From Dendrocalamus latiflorus (Eukaryota > Streptophyta > Magnoliopsida > Poales > Poaceae), in assembly GCA_017311315.1 (NCBI GenBank), contig CM029654.1, positions 4,657,382 to 4,721,381 on the forward strand: 64,000 bases of DNA, written 5' to 3'. Shown in pieces: positions 11,820 through 20,842 of this stretch (position 1 is its first letter; each line of letters begins with the position of its first letter). Position numbers and translations under genes: made by a program. Under the pieces are notes generated by a model. It had not been told where the DNA came from, ran no database searches, and saw only the letters and a program-made list of their open reading frames with translations.

Positions 11820-12405
11820 TGACATAACGGGGCATCTTTGCTCTGAGAGATGACAGAACAGGTCTGCTTTCGCAGTGAAATGACAACACGGGGCAGCTTT
11901 GCTCAAAGAGATGACAGAGGACAGCTTTTCGCAGTGCCATTACTAAAGAGAGCAGCTGTGCTCAGTTAAATGACAAAAAGAGGTCAGCTTTGCTCTGTGA
12001 GATGACATTACATGGCAGCTGTGCTCAGAGACATGACATAACGGGGGAGCTTTGCTCAGTGAGATGACAAAAGATTCCAGCTTTGCGCAGTTACATGATA
12101 AAACGGGGCAGCTTTGCTCAGTGAGATGACAAAAGGTGCCAGCTTTGCGCAGTGACATGATAAAACGGGGCAGCTTTGCTCAGAGACATGACAGAACGGG
12201 GCAGTTTTGCTCAGTGAGATGACAAAACATGCCAGCTTTGCGCAGTGACATGACAAAACGCCGCAGCTTTGCTCAGTGGGATGACAAAACATGCCAGCTT
12301 TGGGCAGTGACAGTACTAAAGAGGGCATCTGTTCTCAGTGACATGACAACAAGAGGTCAGCTTTGCTCAGTGAGACGACAATTCAGGGCAGCTTTTCAGT
12401 GATAC
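11820..12405. repeat. 31-bp repeat array A2 between divergent GRF2 and GRF3
   Basis: Roughly 18 degenerate units of 31 bp. Two sub-types often alternate (..GCTCAGTGAGATGACAAAACATGC and ..GCGCAGTGACATGACAAAACGGGG), giving a 62-bp higher-order period near 12055-12300. TATA-like boxes of GRF2 (left) and GRF3 (right) sit just outside the array, so it occupies the place of a bidirectional promoter. Confidence 0.9.
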
Positions 12406-12567
12406 CGCAGCACTCCCATCTTTACTCACTGCTACCACCACGCGGACCAGCTTTAGACGTACGAGTAGAGACAAAACGGCCCCTATAAATTCGTATGCAT
12501 TCCATTTCCCAGCGAACATTGCCCATCCAAACCCCATACTACATCGCGCTTCCCTCACCCAACCGGG

Positions 12568-13359
12568 ATGGACAAAGGCAAGAAGAAGCAATGGGACAAG
12601 ATGGTGAAGGATTGGGAGGAGACCCGTGACATAGCACGGTCAGCTGCGGCCCGCGATGCCGCACGCGATGAGAAAATAAGGGCGATATAGGCCCGGGTAG
12701 AACAAGCCCATCGTGCTACGATGAAAGGTCCCCCCCAGAGCGCCCGCGTAGAAAAAACCCCATCCCGGACGTCCCCACCGAGCGTTCGCCACAACTACCA
12801 CCTGAGGGGGAGACACCTCCCCTTTGTTGGTGCGGGGACGTGTGCAAGTTCTTCAAGTCTAAGCACAGCATCAGTCTAGGTATGCGTTACTGGGGTTGCG
12901 CAAACTACTCCAGTGACTACCCCAACCGCCGTTTTGACACCGCAACCTATCGGCAGCCGGTAACAATATCTTTTCTCCTTTTCCCCTACCTTTTCTCCTT
13001 CACAGCACGCACTAACAATATCTCCCATGTATTTACAGTCTCCGGAGCCCCTGTGTGGCTACCGCAAATGGATCGATCTTGAGATCCACCCTGAGGACCA
13101 ATGGACCCTCGACTTCGAGGAGTGGAATGTCACAAAGGAGAAGGAGTTGCTAGAGGAGGAGCGCCGCAAGCACGAGCACACCCTGCGTATACAGCGCGAG
13201 ACGCAAGCTCATCTTGAAGCGTGCACGCGTAGGGAGCGGGAGGCTCGCGAGATGGAGCGCGAGAGAAAGAGGGAAATTGCGGCTAAGGCAAAAGAGGCCG
13301 CGGAGGAGTTCAACGCCGAGCGAGCAAGGAAGGGAAAGTGGCCCCGGTCCACACAGTAG
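12568..13359 (+). pseudogene. GRF3: GRF zinc finger with long charged coiled-coil tail (disrupted)
   Basis: TATA (TATAAAT) at 12483 precedes ATG 12568. Exon 1 runs to 12959 and exon 2 covers 13039-13359, with matching phase. The finger reads LCWCGDVCKFF, then GMRYWGCANY, then LCGYRKWIDLE after the intron. The tail is a strong charged coiled coil rich in EERRK and REREA, ending WPRSTQ. In this copy the first 40 codons are followed by TAG where the MULE 2 copy has CAG (Gln). The frame then changes at a C-run (7 C at about 12730), so the finger lies in another frame from the start codon. It may be translated only from an internal start, or not at all. Confidence 0.8.
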
Positions 13360-13564
13360 GTCGTACGAGCAGTTGGGTGGGTTAGTCGCATATCATGCTA
13401 TATGTTATGCATGTAATAAAAATCTACGCGGCATGTTACTCCCAACTGTATTATGAAGTTCAATATCTCGTATTTTCGCATTCCATGATTCACGTATCAC
13501 CTCATTTAACAATATTAACATAGCGCTCCTCACCGTACACGAATTCTCACTAACCTTCGAAATA

Positions 13565-13835
13565 TCACTTACCACTTTATGTCTCGACCGTTCTACGGTC
13601 AATCTTTCCTAAAAAAAATTTACCAAAATTTTTTATGCATGTACAACTTACAATGAACATAAACTTTTATTACAACTTTATCTGATTTTTACCCAGTTTA
13701 TAACTACAAAATTGCCAAATCCGAAAACAATCACGGAGATTGCAAACCCTAAGAAACAGACCAAACCCTAAAATTCACTTACCACTTTATGTATCGACCG
13801 TTCTACGGGTAATCTTTCCTAATAAAAATTTACGT
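13565..13835 (+). repeat. ~210-bp subterminal-type repeat after GRF3
   Basis: Two occurrences of a segment starting CACTTACCACTTTATG (13565 and 13777). Each is followed by a GACCGTTCTACGG(G/T) palindrome and then an AT-rich stretch. The same repeat occurs next to the right TIR at 15180-15690 and in MULE 2 at 57660-58220. The 13835-13950 interval holds a short exon-like segment with GTAAGT donor but no identifiable gene. Confidence 0.75.
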
Positions 13836-13949
13836 GGGAGGATATCTTCACCATTGACACTAGCTCAGGGACTGAAAATCAAGCATGTCAAAACCTTGTA
13901 AGTACATAAAATTCTCACCAACCTTGGGGGCTTGCAGGACCCTTCATTC

Positions 13950-14245
13950 CACGTCAAAACAGGGCAGCTTTGCCTAGTGACTAGACAATACGAGCCAGCT
14001 TTCCGCAGTGACATGACAAAAGAGGCCACCTTTCCTAAGTGTCATGACAAAAGAGGACAATTTGCGCAGGGACATGATAATACGGGTCAGCTTTGCTCCG
14101 TGAGGTCACAAAAACATGCCAGTGGTGCGCAGTGACATGACAAAACGACGCAGCTTTGCCCAGTGACTTGACAATACGGGCCAGCTTTCCGCAGTGACAT
14201 GACAAAAGAGACCACCTTTCCGCAGTGACATGACAAAAGAGTACA
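13950..14245. repeat. 31-bp repeat array A3 (upstream of GRF4)
   Basis: About nine units of the same degenerate 31-bp repeat as A1 and A2 (GGGCAGCTTTGCC.AGTGAC..GACAA). It ends about 200 bp upstream of the GRF4 start codon. Confidence 0.85.
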
Positions 14246-14442
14246 ATTTGCAGGCTCTGAAAAGCCTTCATACGGACATTTATTACTACACTGCAATCCT
14301 GACTATCCTCAAAAGATTCTCATGTCGTCCTCTCCATGGACTATGCCCACTGCACCAGATAACCTGCCTACATAAAGGCCTCTCTCCTATGTCTTCCATA
14401 CCACATCTCCTCCTCAAGGCATCACAATACTACTACACAACA

Positions 14443-15052
14443 ATGTCTTCCTGGAGGTCCGATCCATTTGGAGTGCCGGAGTGGCATGAGCGCCCGAAGT
14501 GCCATTGCGGCTTTAGGACGATGTTGGGAGTCTGGACTGATCGAGTACAACGAGCCAAATACGGCCGTAGGTTCTTCAAGTGTCCTGACCTGGATGACGA
14601 CTTCGTGGTAACGACCATAACTAAATCATTTCTTTTCCGTTATCGTTTTTCAACTTGATCCATGACATCTACCACGCCACACATAGGCTTGCGGGTTCAT
14701 GGAATGGGTGGATCGCGTGCCGCCGGCATGGCCAAATAACCGGGCAGTGCAGGTGGAAAACAAAGGACAATACTTTGTCAAGATGACTCAGGCTCGCGAG
14801 GTGGAACGACAGATGCGGCTTGAGCAAGAGCGCCGCGTGAGGGTGGACCACATGCGTCTAAAGGGCAAGGAGGATGAGCTGCAAAGGAGGCGGGAGCAGT
14901 TAAGTCTGCGTGAAGCTGCCATCAAGCGTCAGGAGGAGGAGCTTCAAGCTCGGGAGGCAGCTCTCAAGACCAAGAGTGACAGGAAGAAGAATGCAGCGGA
15001 GCCATCTTCAGGGCGCGACAAAAAGGGGAAACAACCACGCTACACCCAGTAG
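14443..15052 (+). CDS. GRF4: GRF zinc finger with charged helical tail
   Basis: Exon 1 is 14443-14607 (55 codons) and exon 2 is 14687-15052, giving 176 residues. The finger reads PKCHCGFRT, then YGRRFFKCPDLDDDF, then ACGFMEWVDRV after the intron, so all four cysteines and the GRF core are present. The tail is a long charged helix (REVERQ, RREQLSLREAA, EEELQAREAA) ending PRYTQ. A TATA-like ACATAAAGG lies at about 14370. This is the most intact GRF gene in MULE 1 and equals its MULE 2 homologue in length. A nuclear DNA- or RNA-binding role is plausible from the finger but not shown. Confidence 0.85.
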
Positions 15053-15179
15053 ACAAAATGTAATACACCCAGCAAGTTATGCATGTTATGCATGTAATAA
15101 AAAAGTACACAGCATGTTGCTCCCAATTGTAGTATGCAGTTTATTTGTATTCACCGTACACGAATTCCTATTACAATAT

Positions 15180-15690
15180 CGTCATATTTTTTTCCAGTTT
15201 ATAACTACAAAATTGACAAAATCTAAACAAATCACAGGGTTTGCAAACCCTAAAAACACAGCAAACCTTAAAAGTCACTTACCACTATTTGTATGGATCA
15301 TTCTACGGTCAATTGTTCCTAAAAATTATTTACCAAAATTTTATTAGCATCTACAAGTTATAATGAATATAAACTTTTATGACTACTTGGTCAGATTCTT
15401 TCCGAGTTTACATTTACAAAATTGACAAAACATACAAAAAAACATGGTGATTGCAAACCTCAAAACCATACGAAACCCTAAATATCACTTACCACTTTTC
15501 GAAACGATCGTTCTATGATTAATCGTTTTTTAAAAAAATTTATCCTAATTTTTTATACATCTGCAACTAACAATGAACATAAATTATTATTGCAACTTTA
15601 TCTATTTTTTCTCAGTTTACAACTACAAAATTGAGAAACTATACAAATATTCACGAGTATTACAAACCCTAAACAGACCAAACCCTAAAA
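15180..15690 (+). repeat. MULE 1 right subterminal ~208-bp repeats
   Basis: Between GRF4 and the right TIR. Units are marked by CACTTACCAC at 15277 and 15485, palindrome-related sequences (ATTCTACGGTCAAT, GTTCTATGATTAAT), and AAACCCTAAA stretches. Sequence is AT-rich with no gene. In MULE 2 the corresponding interval (57300-58250) has the same organisation. Confidence 0.75.
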
Positions 15691-15784
15691 AACGGATCGC
15701 AGTCGGGGGATCATGCGGTCGGGGATCAATCGCGCGCTTGGGGACGCAGACGCGCGCTCGGGCGACCGCGGGACGGCAGACGCG

Positions 15785-16044
15785 CGCTGGGAGGGGCGGT
15801 CGCGCGGTGGGGCGACGCGGTCGCGTGGTGGGCGAGGCGGTCGCGCGCTGGGCGCGAGATCGCGCTCTCGGGCGCGGCGCCAGGCCGGTCGTGCGGTCGC
15901 TGACCGCACGACCGGATGAACAGTGACCACGTGGCAGCCTCCCGTAAACGCGCGCTCAAACGGGGTCCATTTTTGGAATTTTTTTCTTTAGGGGGCCAAA
16001 AATGGAATTTCGGAGGGCTATGGGTCCAACAGTGTCCAAATTTC
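15785..16044 (-). repeat. MULE 1 right terminal inverted repeat
   Basis: Reverse complement of 1704-1960 with only scattered differences in the outer ~240 bp, including the same CCGGTCGTGCGGTC hairpin. Further in (15690-15785) the GC-rich repeat is related but rearranged. Confidence 0.9.
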
Positions 16045-16053
16045 AAGAAAAAA

Positions 16054-16086
16054 CAGCCTGATGTGTTGGACTTGCTGGTCTCTGCT
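16054..16086 (-). repeat. left LTR of old Copia, middle piece
   Basis: 33 bp (CAGCCTGATGTGTTGG... to TCTCTGCT) between the MULE 1 target duplication and the hAT insertion. It aligns with the right LTR near 19550-19580. Confidence 0.75.
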
Positions 16087-17201
16087 CAGTGGCGAATCCA
16101 CCGGGTAGGCTTCGTCAGGCTGAAGTCTACCCTCCACCGGCCGGTTGACCGACACCCCCCCTTCCTAGACTCCTGGCTCTCTCGGCGAGCGGCTGTGCCT
16201 GTGAGTCTGTGAAGAAAGAACAAGAAGCCAAGAATGAAGAAGCAAGGCTGAAGCAGCAGCGAAGCCAGGCCCAATTCACGTCCGTGGTCCGCCCACCGGC
16301 CCACCACCCACATCCCCACCGGTCCACATGGTACCTGTTGGCTTGTTCCCGTGTCCAAAATTCCCCAAATCCGAAATCCCCAATCCATTCCCTTCCCCGT
16401 TCCCCCAAATCCCCAATCAATTTTGCTCACCCGTGCTCAAGGTTTGCCCGCGACGCCGCCCGTGTAGTCGTGCTCAAGCCGAGGCGAAGTCGCAGGGAGG
16501 TGCCGACGAGGCGACGACGACGAGATCTGGAGGTGGGGAGGCCGGAGCTGGATGCGCCGAGGCGGGGAGGCGCCGAGGTGGGGAGCCGGGGGCACAGGGC
16601 CATGCCGCGGACTGAGACCGGAGGCGGGGTTGCGCCGGCCGCTGGGGTGCCGGGGAGGGCTGGGACGCCGAGAGGCTGGAAGCGGGAAGCGAGCGAGGGC
16701 GGAGTCAGCGAACGCTCTGCGGGCTGCGGCTGCGTGCGTTGGGATTAAGTGAAGGCCGGAAGGTGTGAATCGCATGTTGCGTGAAGCTGCTGGTATTTGA
16801 CTCGGCGAGTAGAGTACTGCTGGTCTGATACTATTCCCGGATTCCTCCGTAAGTTCACAACTCCATCTCATTGTCTCATTCCTCATTTAATCGATTAGCA
16901 ATTTATTAAAAAGTAAAAATAGTGTTGTATTATTGTCTCACTACCGGAATCATATTTACATGTTTTAGGGATTCACTTGCCATTAGCGAGGTACCTCTAT
17001 TGTATCTCTCTTTTTTCTTTGCTTTTATTCATGTATAAAACTATGAACTTGATTGCATAAGAATACAAATCTATGTTTCTTACAAATTAATTTAGTCATT
17101 CGAGGTGTAGGGCCAACAATTCTAGAAAAAAAACTTATGATTTGATAGAAAAATACAAAATTTTTAGCCCACCTTCATTTTTCATTCTAGATTCACCACT
17201 G
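16087..17201. mobile_element. 1.1-kb non-autonomous hAT element with GC-rich core
   Basis: The ends are imperfect inverted repeats (CAGTGGCGAATC... at 16087 and ...GATTCACCACTG ending at 17201). They are flanked by perfect 8-bp duplications TCTCTGCT (16079-16086 and 17202-17209). The 8-bp TSD and CAGTGG end are typical of hAT elements. The core around 16430-16750 is strongly GC-rich with overlapping open frames on both strands and then a change to AT-rich sequence. It looks like a captured first exon plus intron start, but no protein family is recognisable. Confidence 0.85.
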
Positions 17202-17209
17202 TCTCTGCT

Positions 17210-17771
17210 CGTGATGTGACTTGCAACAGTGCCTTGAACTCTCAGACACGAAGGAGCAGCACTTGCTTCCTCACCTGCACATGATGTAAGGAAAGCAATG
17301 CCTCTGTAGTTCTCTCATGTGATGTGTGTGCACGCTTCTTACCTGCACCGGAGAGAGAACAACAGAGAAAACAAAGTCGCCTGAGTTGATCCGCTAGCTT
17401 CACGTGCGAGGACCGAGATCGAGGGATTTGGTGCCGTGAAGTAATTTGCTTGCGCATGAGACCGCCGAACAAAGAGTTGGCTTTCACACCAACTAAGGAG
17501 GAGAATTTGCTGCGTGAGAGACGCGATGACGCCGATTTTTTCTTCTGAATACATCTAATTTTTATTTCTGGTTCAGCATGTTTTTGGCTACAAAATATCC
17601 TACTGGCACCACTCAAACCCTAGGACAAAAATTTCATCTTTTCAGCCTCGAGGATAGTTCTTAACTCCATCTCTATTTATAGTCTAGAGCCTAAACCATG
17701 ATCTTATCTTTAAGACCATGAGTTTTTTTCCAATTCTAACAAATAAAGGACTGGAAACTTTTACGTAACAA
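17210..17771 (-). repeat. left LTR of old Copia, inner piece
   Basis: Similar throughout to the right LTR either side of its foldback insertion (19580-19831 and 20513-20842). Its last bases GTAACA give the TG start of the LTR on the minus strand. Confidence 0.75.
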
Positions 17772-17839
17772 GATTTAGATTGGGTATTTGAAATATTTGA
17801 CTCGAAACATGTAGAAGAATTAAACTTGGGCTTTTCAAT

Positions 17840-19100
17840 TTAATCATTTGCAAGTTTTAACTTTTTATCACAAGAGTCATGCATTAATATTAATTCATTA
17901 AGTTTAGCAGTTACATTAATAAGTTGAACCATATTTGATGTATTAATTATTCTAGCAGATTTCAACTCAAAATGTAAAACTTGACAATATTCATAAGATT
18001 CATCATCATGAGTAGAAGCTCTAAGTCTATTAATTTCAGAATTTAAACTCTCAACAACAAGAGCATTATTTTTAATTTTCTTTTTATACTTATTGAGCTC
18101 TTCTATCAATCTAAGCACTACATGAGATAAATCTGTATAAAAAGGTTTTATCCCATCAGGATCACTGTAGAGACCATTATTAAGCTCCTCATTGCCTTCC
18201 ATAAAACACATTCCTGTGAAGTCCACCTCCTTTGCCTTCTTGCTATCGTCTTCATCGTCGGTTCCAGAATCAACATCACTCAAATCAATCTCATCAAGTG
18301 CTGATCGCCCTACGATAATTGTGCTTCTTGCTTGGGTCAATCTTGAATTGAGAGCGATGAGTTGGTGCCTTATTATCCTTGACCTCCTTGTTCCTTAGTT
18401 TGGGGTAATTTATCTTAATGTGGTTTAGCTCACTACATTCATAGCATTCGATTGGACCTTCTCTTTACCTTGATTTGATGTTAATTGTCTTAGTCACCCT
18501 ATTGAAGAAAAGTACAAGCTGCTCTTCTGAAATCTCTTCTAACTATTCATCTGAAATAAAACACAGTGCAGGCAAAGAAATAATAGTGGAACTAGAAGAA
18601 CTATCAGCTTGGTTAGTCACTAAACCCAAAGAATTAGAGTTGTTTATTCTGGCCAAAATATCAATCTCATGTATTTTCATCTTGGAGTAAAGATCATTCA
18701 AGGTTAGTGTTTCTATGTTAACAGAATGATTAATACTAGCGGCTAATACATTTCAAAGAGATATATCCAAAGCATTTAAGATTTGACGAGTATTGTCAAA
18801 ATCAGAATATACGACATCAATATATTTCAAATTACTAACAATTTTATTAAAGTGATCAAAAAGTGCATATACTAATTCTCTAAGTTTCATCTTAAATTTA
18901 GAATACTCCTTTTTAAATTGCTTCTGACGAACACCTTTAACAAACTTAGAATCTTCATGATAATCAGTTAGAGTAGTCCAAAATTTATTAGCAGATTTAA
19001 TATGACCAATTATGAAAAACTCGTTTCTACTTAGACCTTGTAATAAAATATTTCTACCTTTAGTATTAACTTCAACATGCTGTATTTTCAGTAGTAACAA
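17840..19100 (-). pseudogene. Copia gag remnant
   Basis: Two main frames (19100-18753 and 18340-17840) encode pieces of a Copia Gag. The upstream one has the UBN2-type sequence FWTTLTDYHEDSKFVKG and FDNTRQILNALD. A degenerate zinc knuckle lies near 18450-18410 (C-Y-E-C-x4-H-x4-Y, last Cys lost). The downstream frame is acidic (DLSDVDSGTDDEDDSKK) with a helical C-terminus. Stops and frameshifts separate the pieces. No pol follows before the LTR at 17771. Confidence 0.75.
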
Positions 19101-19261
19101 CAGAACACTACATATGGATTTTTAACTTTTTACCAAATAGCATTGTCTTGTACTTGTAGAAAAAAAACCTCTATGCATGTTTTTCAATAGACATAATCTG
19201 ATCTATCGAAGAACGGTGTCATACCTGAAAACCGATCTCGATCTGATGCCATTGCAACATA

Positions 19262-19272
19262 CTCTGATACCA
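19262..19272 (-). other. primer-binding site of old Copia
   Basis: TGGTATCAGA on the minus strand, complementary to the 3' end of initiator tRNA-Met. It is two bases from the LTR end. Confidence 0.75.
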
Positions 19273-19274
19273 CT

Positions 19275-20842
19275 TGTAGAATCGTTGATGTCAAGTCAAA
19301 CAGAGGGGGTGAATGATTAAGCTTTTTCTCTAATCCACTGTTTTCTGATTGTCCAACCTATCGACGCAGTAAAAAAACAAAAATGAAAATAAAAGAGAAA
19401 AAGAAAAATATTACTTTTTTCGGCACTGTACCTACAGTGTTTTGCACTTTAACCACAATGTTTTTACTGTAGCAGATAAAAAATTCAGCAGCATCGCTTT
19501 CGCTGCATGCATTTACTGCTCGACCAAAGAAAACGAAAATATCAAGAAAAACAACCTGCTGTGTTGGACTTGTTGGTCCCTGCCTGTGATGTGACTTGCC
19601 ACAACGCCTTGCTGTCTTGACATGAAGGAGCAGCACTTGCCTCCTCGCCTGCACGTGATGCAAGGAAAGCAATGCCTCTGCAGTTTCTCTCGTGTGATGC
19701 GTGTGCACGCTTCTTACCTGCACCAGAGAGAGAGAGAGAGAGAGAGCAACAGAGAAAACAAAGTCACTTGAGTTGATTAGCTGGCTTCACGTGCGGGGAC
19801 TGAGATCGAGGGATTTGGCGCCGTGAATTAGGGGAAAATTGAATATATAGAACTGAGTTGGGAGTGCTTTTGTAAAATAGGATCGAGCTATTTGTCCTCG
19901 TAAATATAGGACTGAGTTGAGCATCTTTTTGCAAATATAGGATTTTTCCCATTTTAATTTCATTTTCATTTTTCAGCAATTTTTCTCCACGCGAAATGAC
20001 TGTTTTGCCCTTCTTCTTCCTCCCGCTCCCGGCCGCGCCACCGCCGCTCCCGGCCGCGCCGCCGCTCCTCGCCTGCCCGCGCCGCGCCGCCGCCGCTCCT
20101 CGCCGCGCCGCCGCCGCTCCCTCGCTGCCCGCGCCGCGCCGCCGCCGCTCCTCGCCTGCCCCGCGCCGCGCCGTCGCCGCTCCTCGCCTGCGCGGGGCAG
20201 GCGAGGAGCGGCGGCGGCGCGGCGCGGGGCAAGCGAGGGAGCGGCGGCGGCGCGGGGCAGGCGAGGAGCGGCGGCGGCGTGGCCGGGAGCAGCGGCGCGC
20301 GGCCGGGAGCGGGAGGAAGAAGAAGGGCAAAACAGTCATTTCGCGTGGAGAAAAATTGCTGAAAAATGAAAATGAAATTAAAATGGGAAAAATCCTATAT
20401 TTGCAAGAAGGTGCTCAACTCAATCCTATATTTACGAGGACAAATAACTCGGTCCTATTTTACAAAAGCACTCCCAACTCAGTCCTATATGTTCAATTTT
20501 CCCGTGAAGTAATATGCTTGCGCGTGAGACCGCCGATCTGACAAAGAGTCGGCTTTCACACCAACTGAGGACGAGGATTGGTTGCACGAGAGACGTGATG
20601 ATGCCGATTTTTTTCTTCTGAATAGATCTAATTTTTATTTTTGGATCATGTTTTTGGCTATAAAGTACCCTACCGACACCCCTCAAATCCTAGGACAAAA
20701 TTTTCATCTTTTCGGCCTCGGGGATAGCCCCTAACCCCATCTCTATTTATAGTCTAGGGTCTAAACCATGATCTTATTTTTAAGACCATGAGTTCTTTTT
20801 CAATTCTCACAAATAAGGAACCCGAAACTCTTACGTAATACA
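19275..20842 (-). repeat. right (5') LTR of old Copia, carrying a foldback insertion
   Basis: Begins TGTAGAATCG on the plus strand and ends ...GTAATACA, so TG...CA on the minus strand. It is ~887 bp once the foldback element and its duplicated site are removed. A GA microsatellite lies at 19726-19748. Confidence 0.75.
19832..20503. mobile_element. 672-bp foldback element (long perfect-type inverted repeat)
   Basis: The two halves are near-perfect inverted copies: GGGAAAATTGAA at the left end and TTCAATTTTCCC at the right, and the centre near 20180 is GC-rich. Flanks are GTGAATTAG (19823-19831) and GTGAAGTAA (20504-20512), a 9-bp duplication with two mismatches. The other LTR has GTGAAGTAA uninterrupted at 17435-17443, which proves insertion. 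A 9-bp TSD plus long TIRs suggests a foldback MULE. Open frames in it are low-complexity Ala/Arg/Pro sequence and are not genes. Confidence 0.85.

Larger units (their letters stand above)
1704..16044 (+). mobile_element. MULE 1: 14.3-kb Mutator-like element with PMD and GRF zinc-finger cargo
   Basis: The ends are inverted (GAAATTTGGACACTGTTGG inward from 1704 and, on the other strand, from 16044). They are flanked by identical 9-bp sequences AAGAAAAAA at 1695-1703 and 16045-16053. The empty site is visible in the other LTR of the interrupted Copia near 19538, confirming the boundaries. The element carries a mudrA-type transposase with DBD, DDE, SWIM and zinc-knuckle regions, a PMD gene, and four GRF zinc-finger genes separated by 31-bp repeat arrays. 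A nine-base TSD, long TIRs and MURA together place it in the Mutator superfamily. The transposase is broken, so the copy is not autonomous now. Confidence 0.95.
1403..20842 (-). mobile_element. old Copia-type LTR retrotransposon, gag remnant only, heavily nested
   Basis: Two related LTR sequences flank a minus-strand gag remnant. The right LTR is 19275-20842 and the left LTR is in three pieces (1403-1703, 16054-16086, 17210-17771). Removing the inserted elements and duplicated target sites leaves about 896 and 887 bp, so the LTRs were roughly equal. A primer-binding site complementary to initiator-tRNA-Met (TGGTATCAGA on the minus strand, 19262-19272) lies two bases from the right LTR, which is therefore the 5' LTR. 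No protease, integrase or RT is present between gag and the left LTR, so the element is internally deleted. Target duplications are not clear (TGCCA versus TGTTT). Confidence 0.75.

Noticed and set aside
11820..12405. 31-bp arrays as a CRISPR array.
   Set aside because: Units are degenerate and contiguous with no unique spacers, and the DNA is plant nuclear.
14681..14695. Apparent loss of the GRF4 splice acceptor in MULE 1 (GCAG to GCGG).
   Set aside because: An upstream acceptor ACATAG at 14686 keeps phase in both copies and adds the ACGFMEW/ACRFIEW block that supplies the last zinc ligand, so the gene is intact.
19764..20541. Frames of ~190 codons on both strands.
   Set aside because: They are mirror translations of the foldback element's arms.
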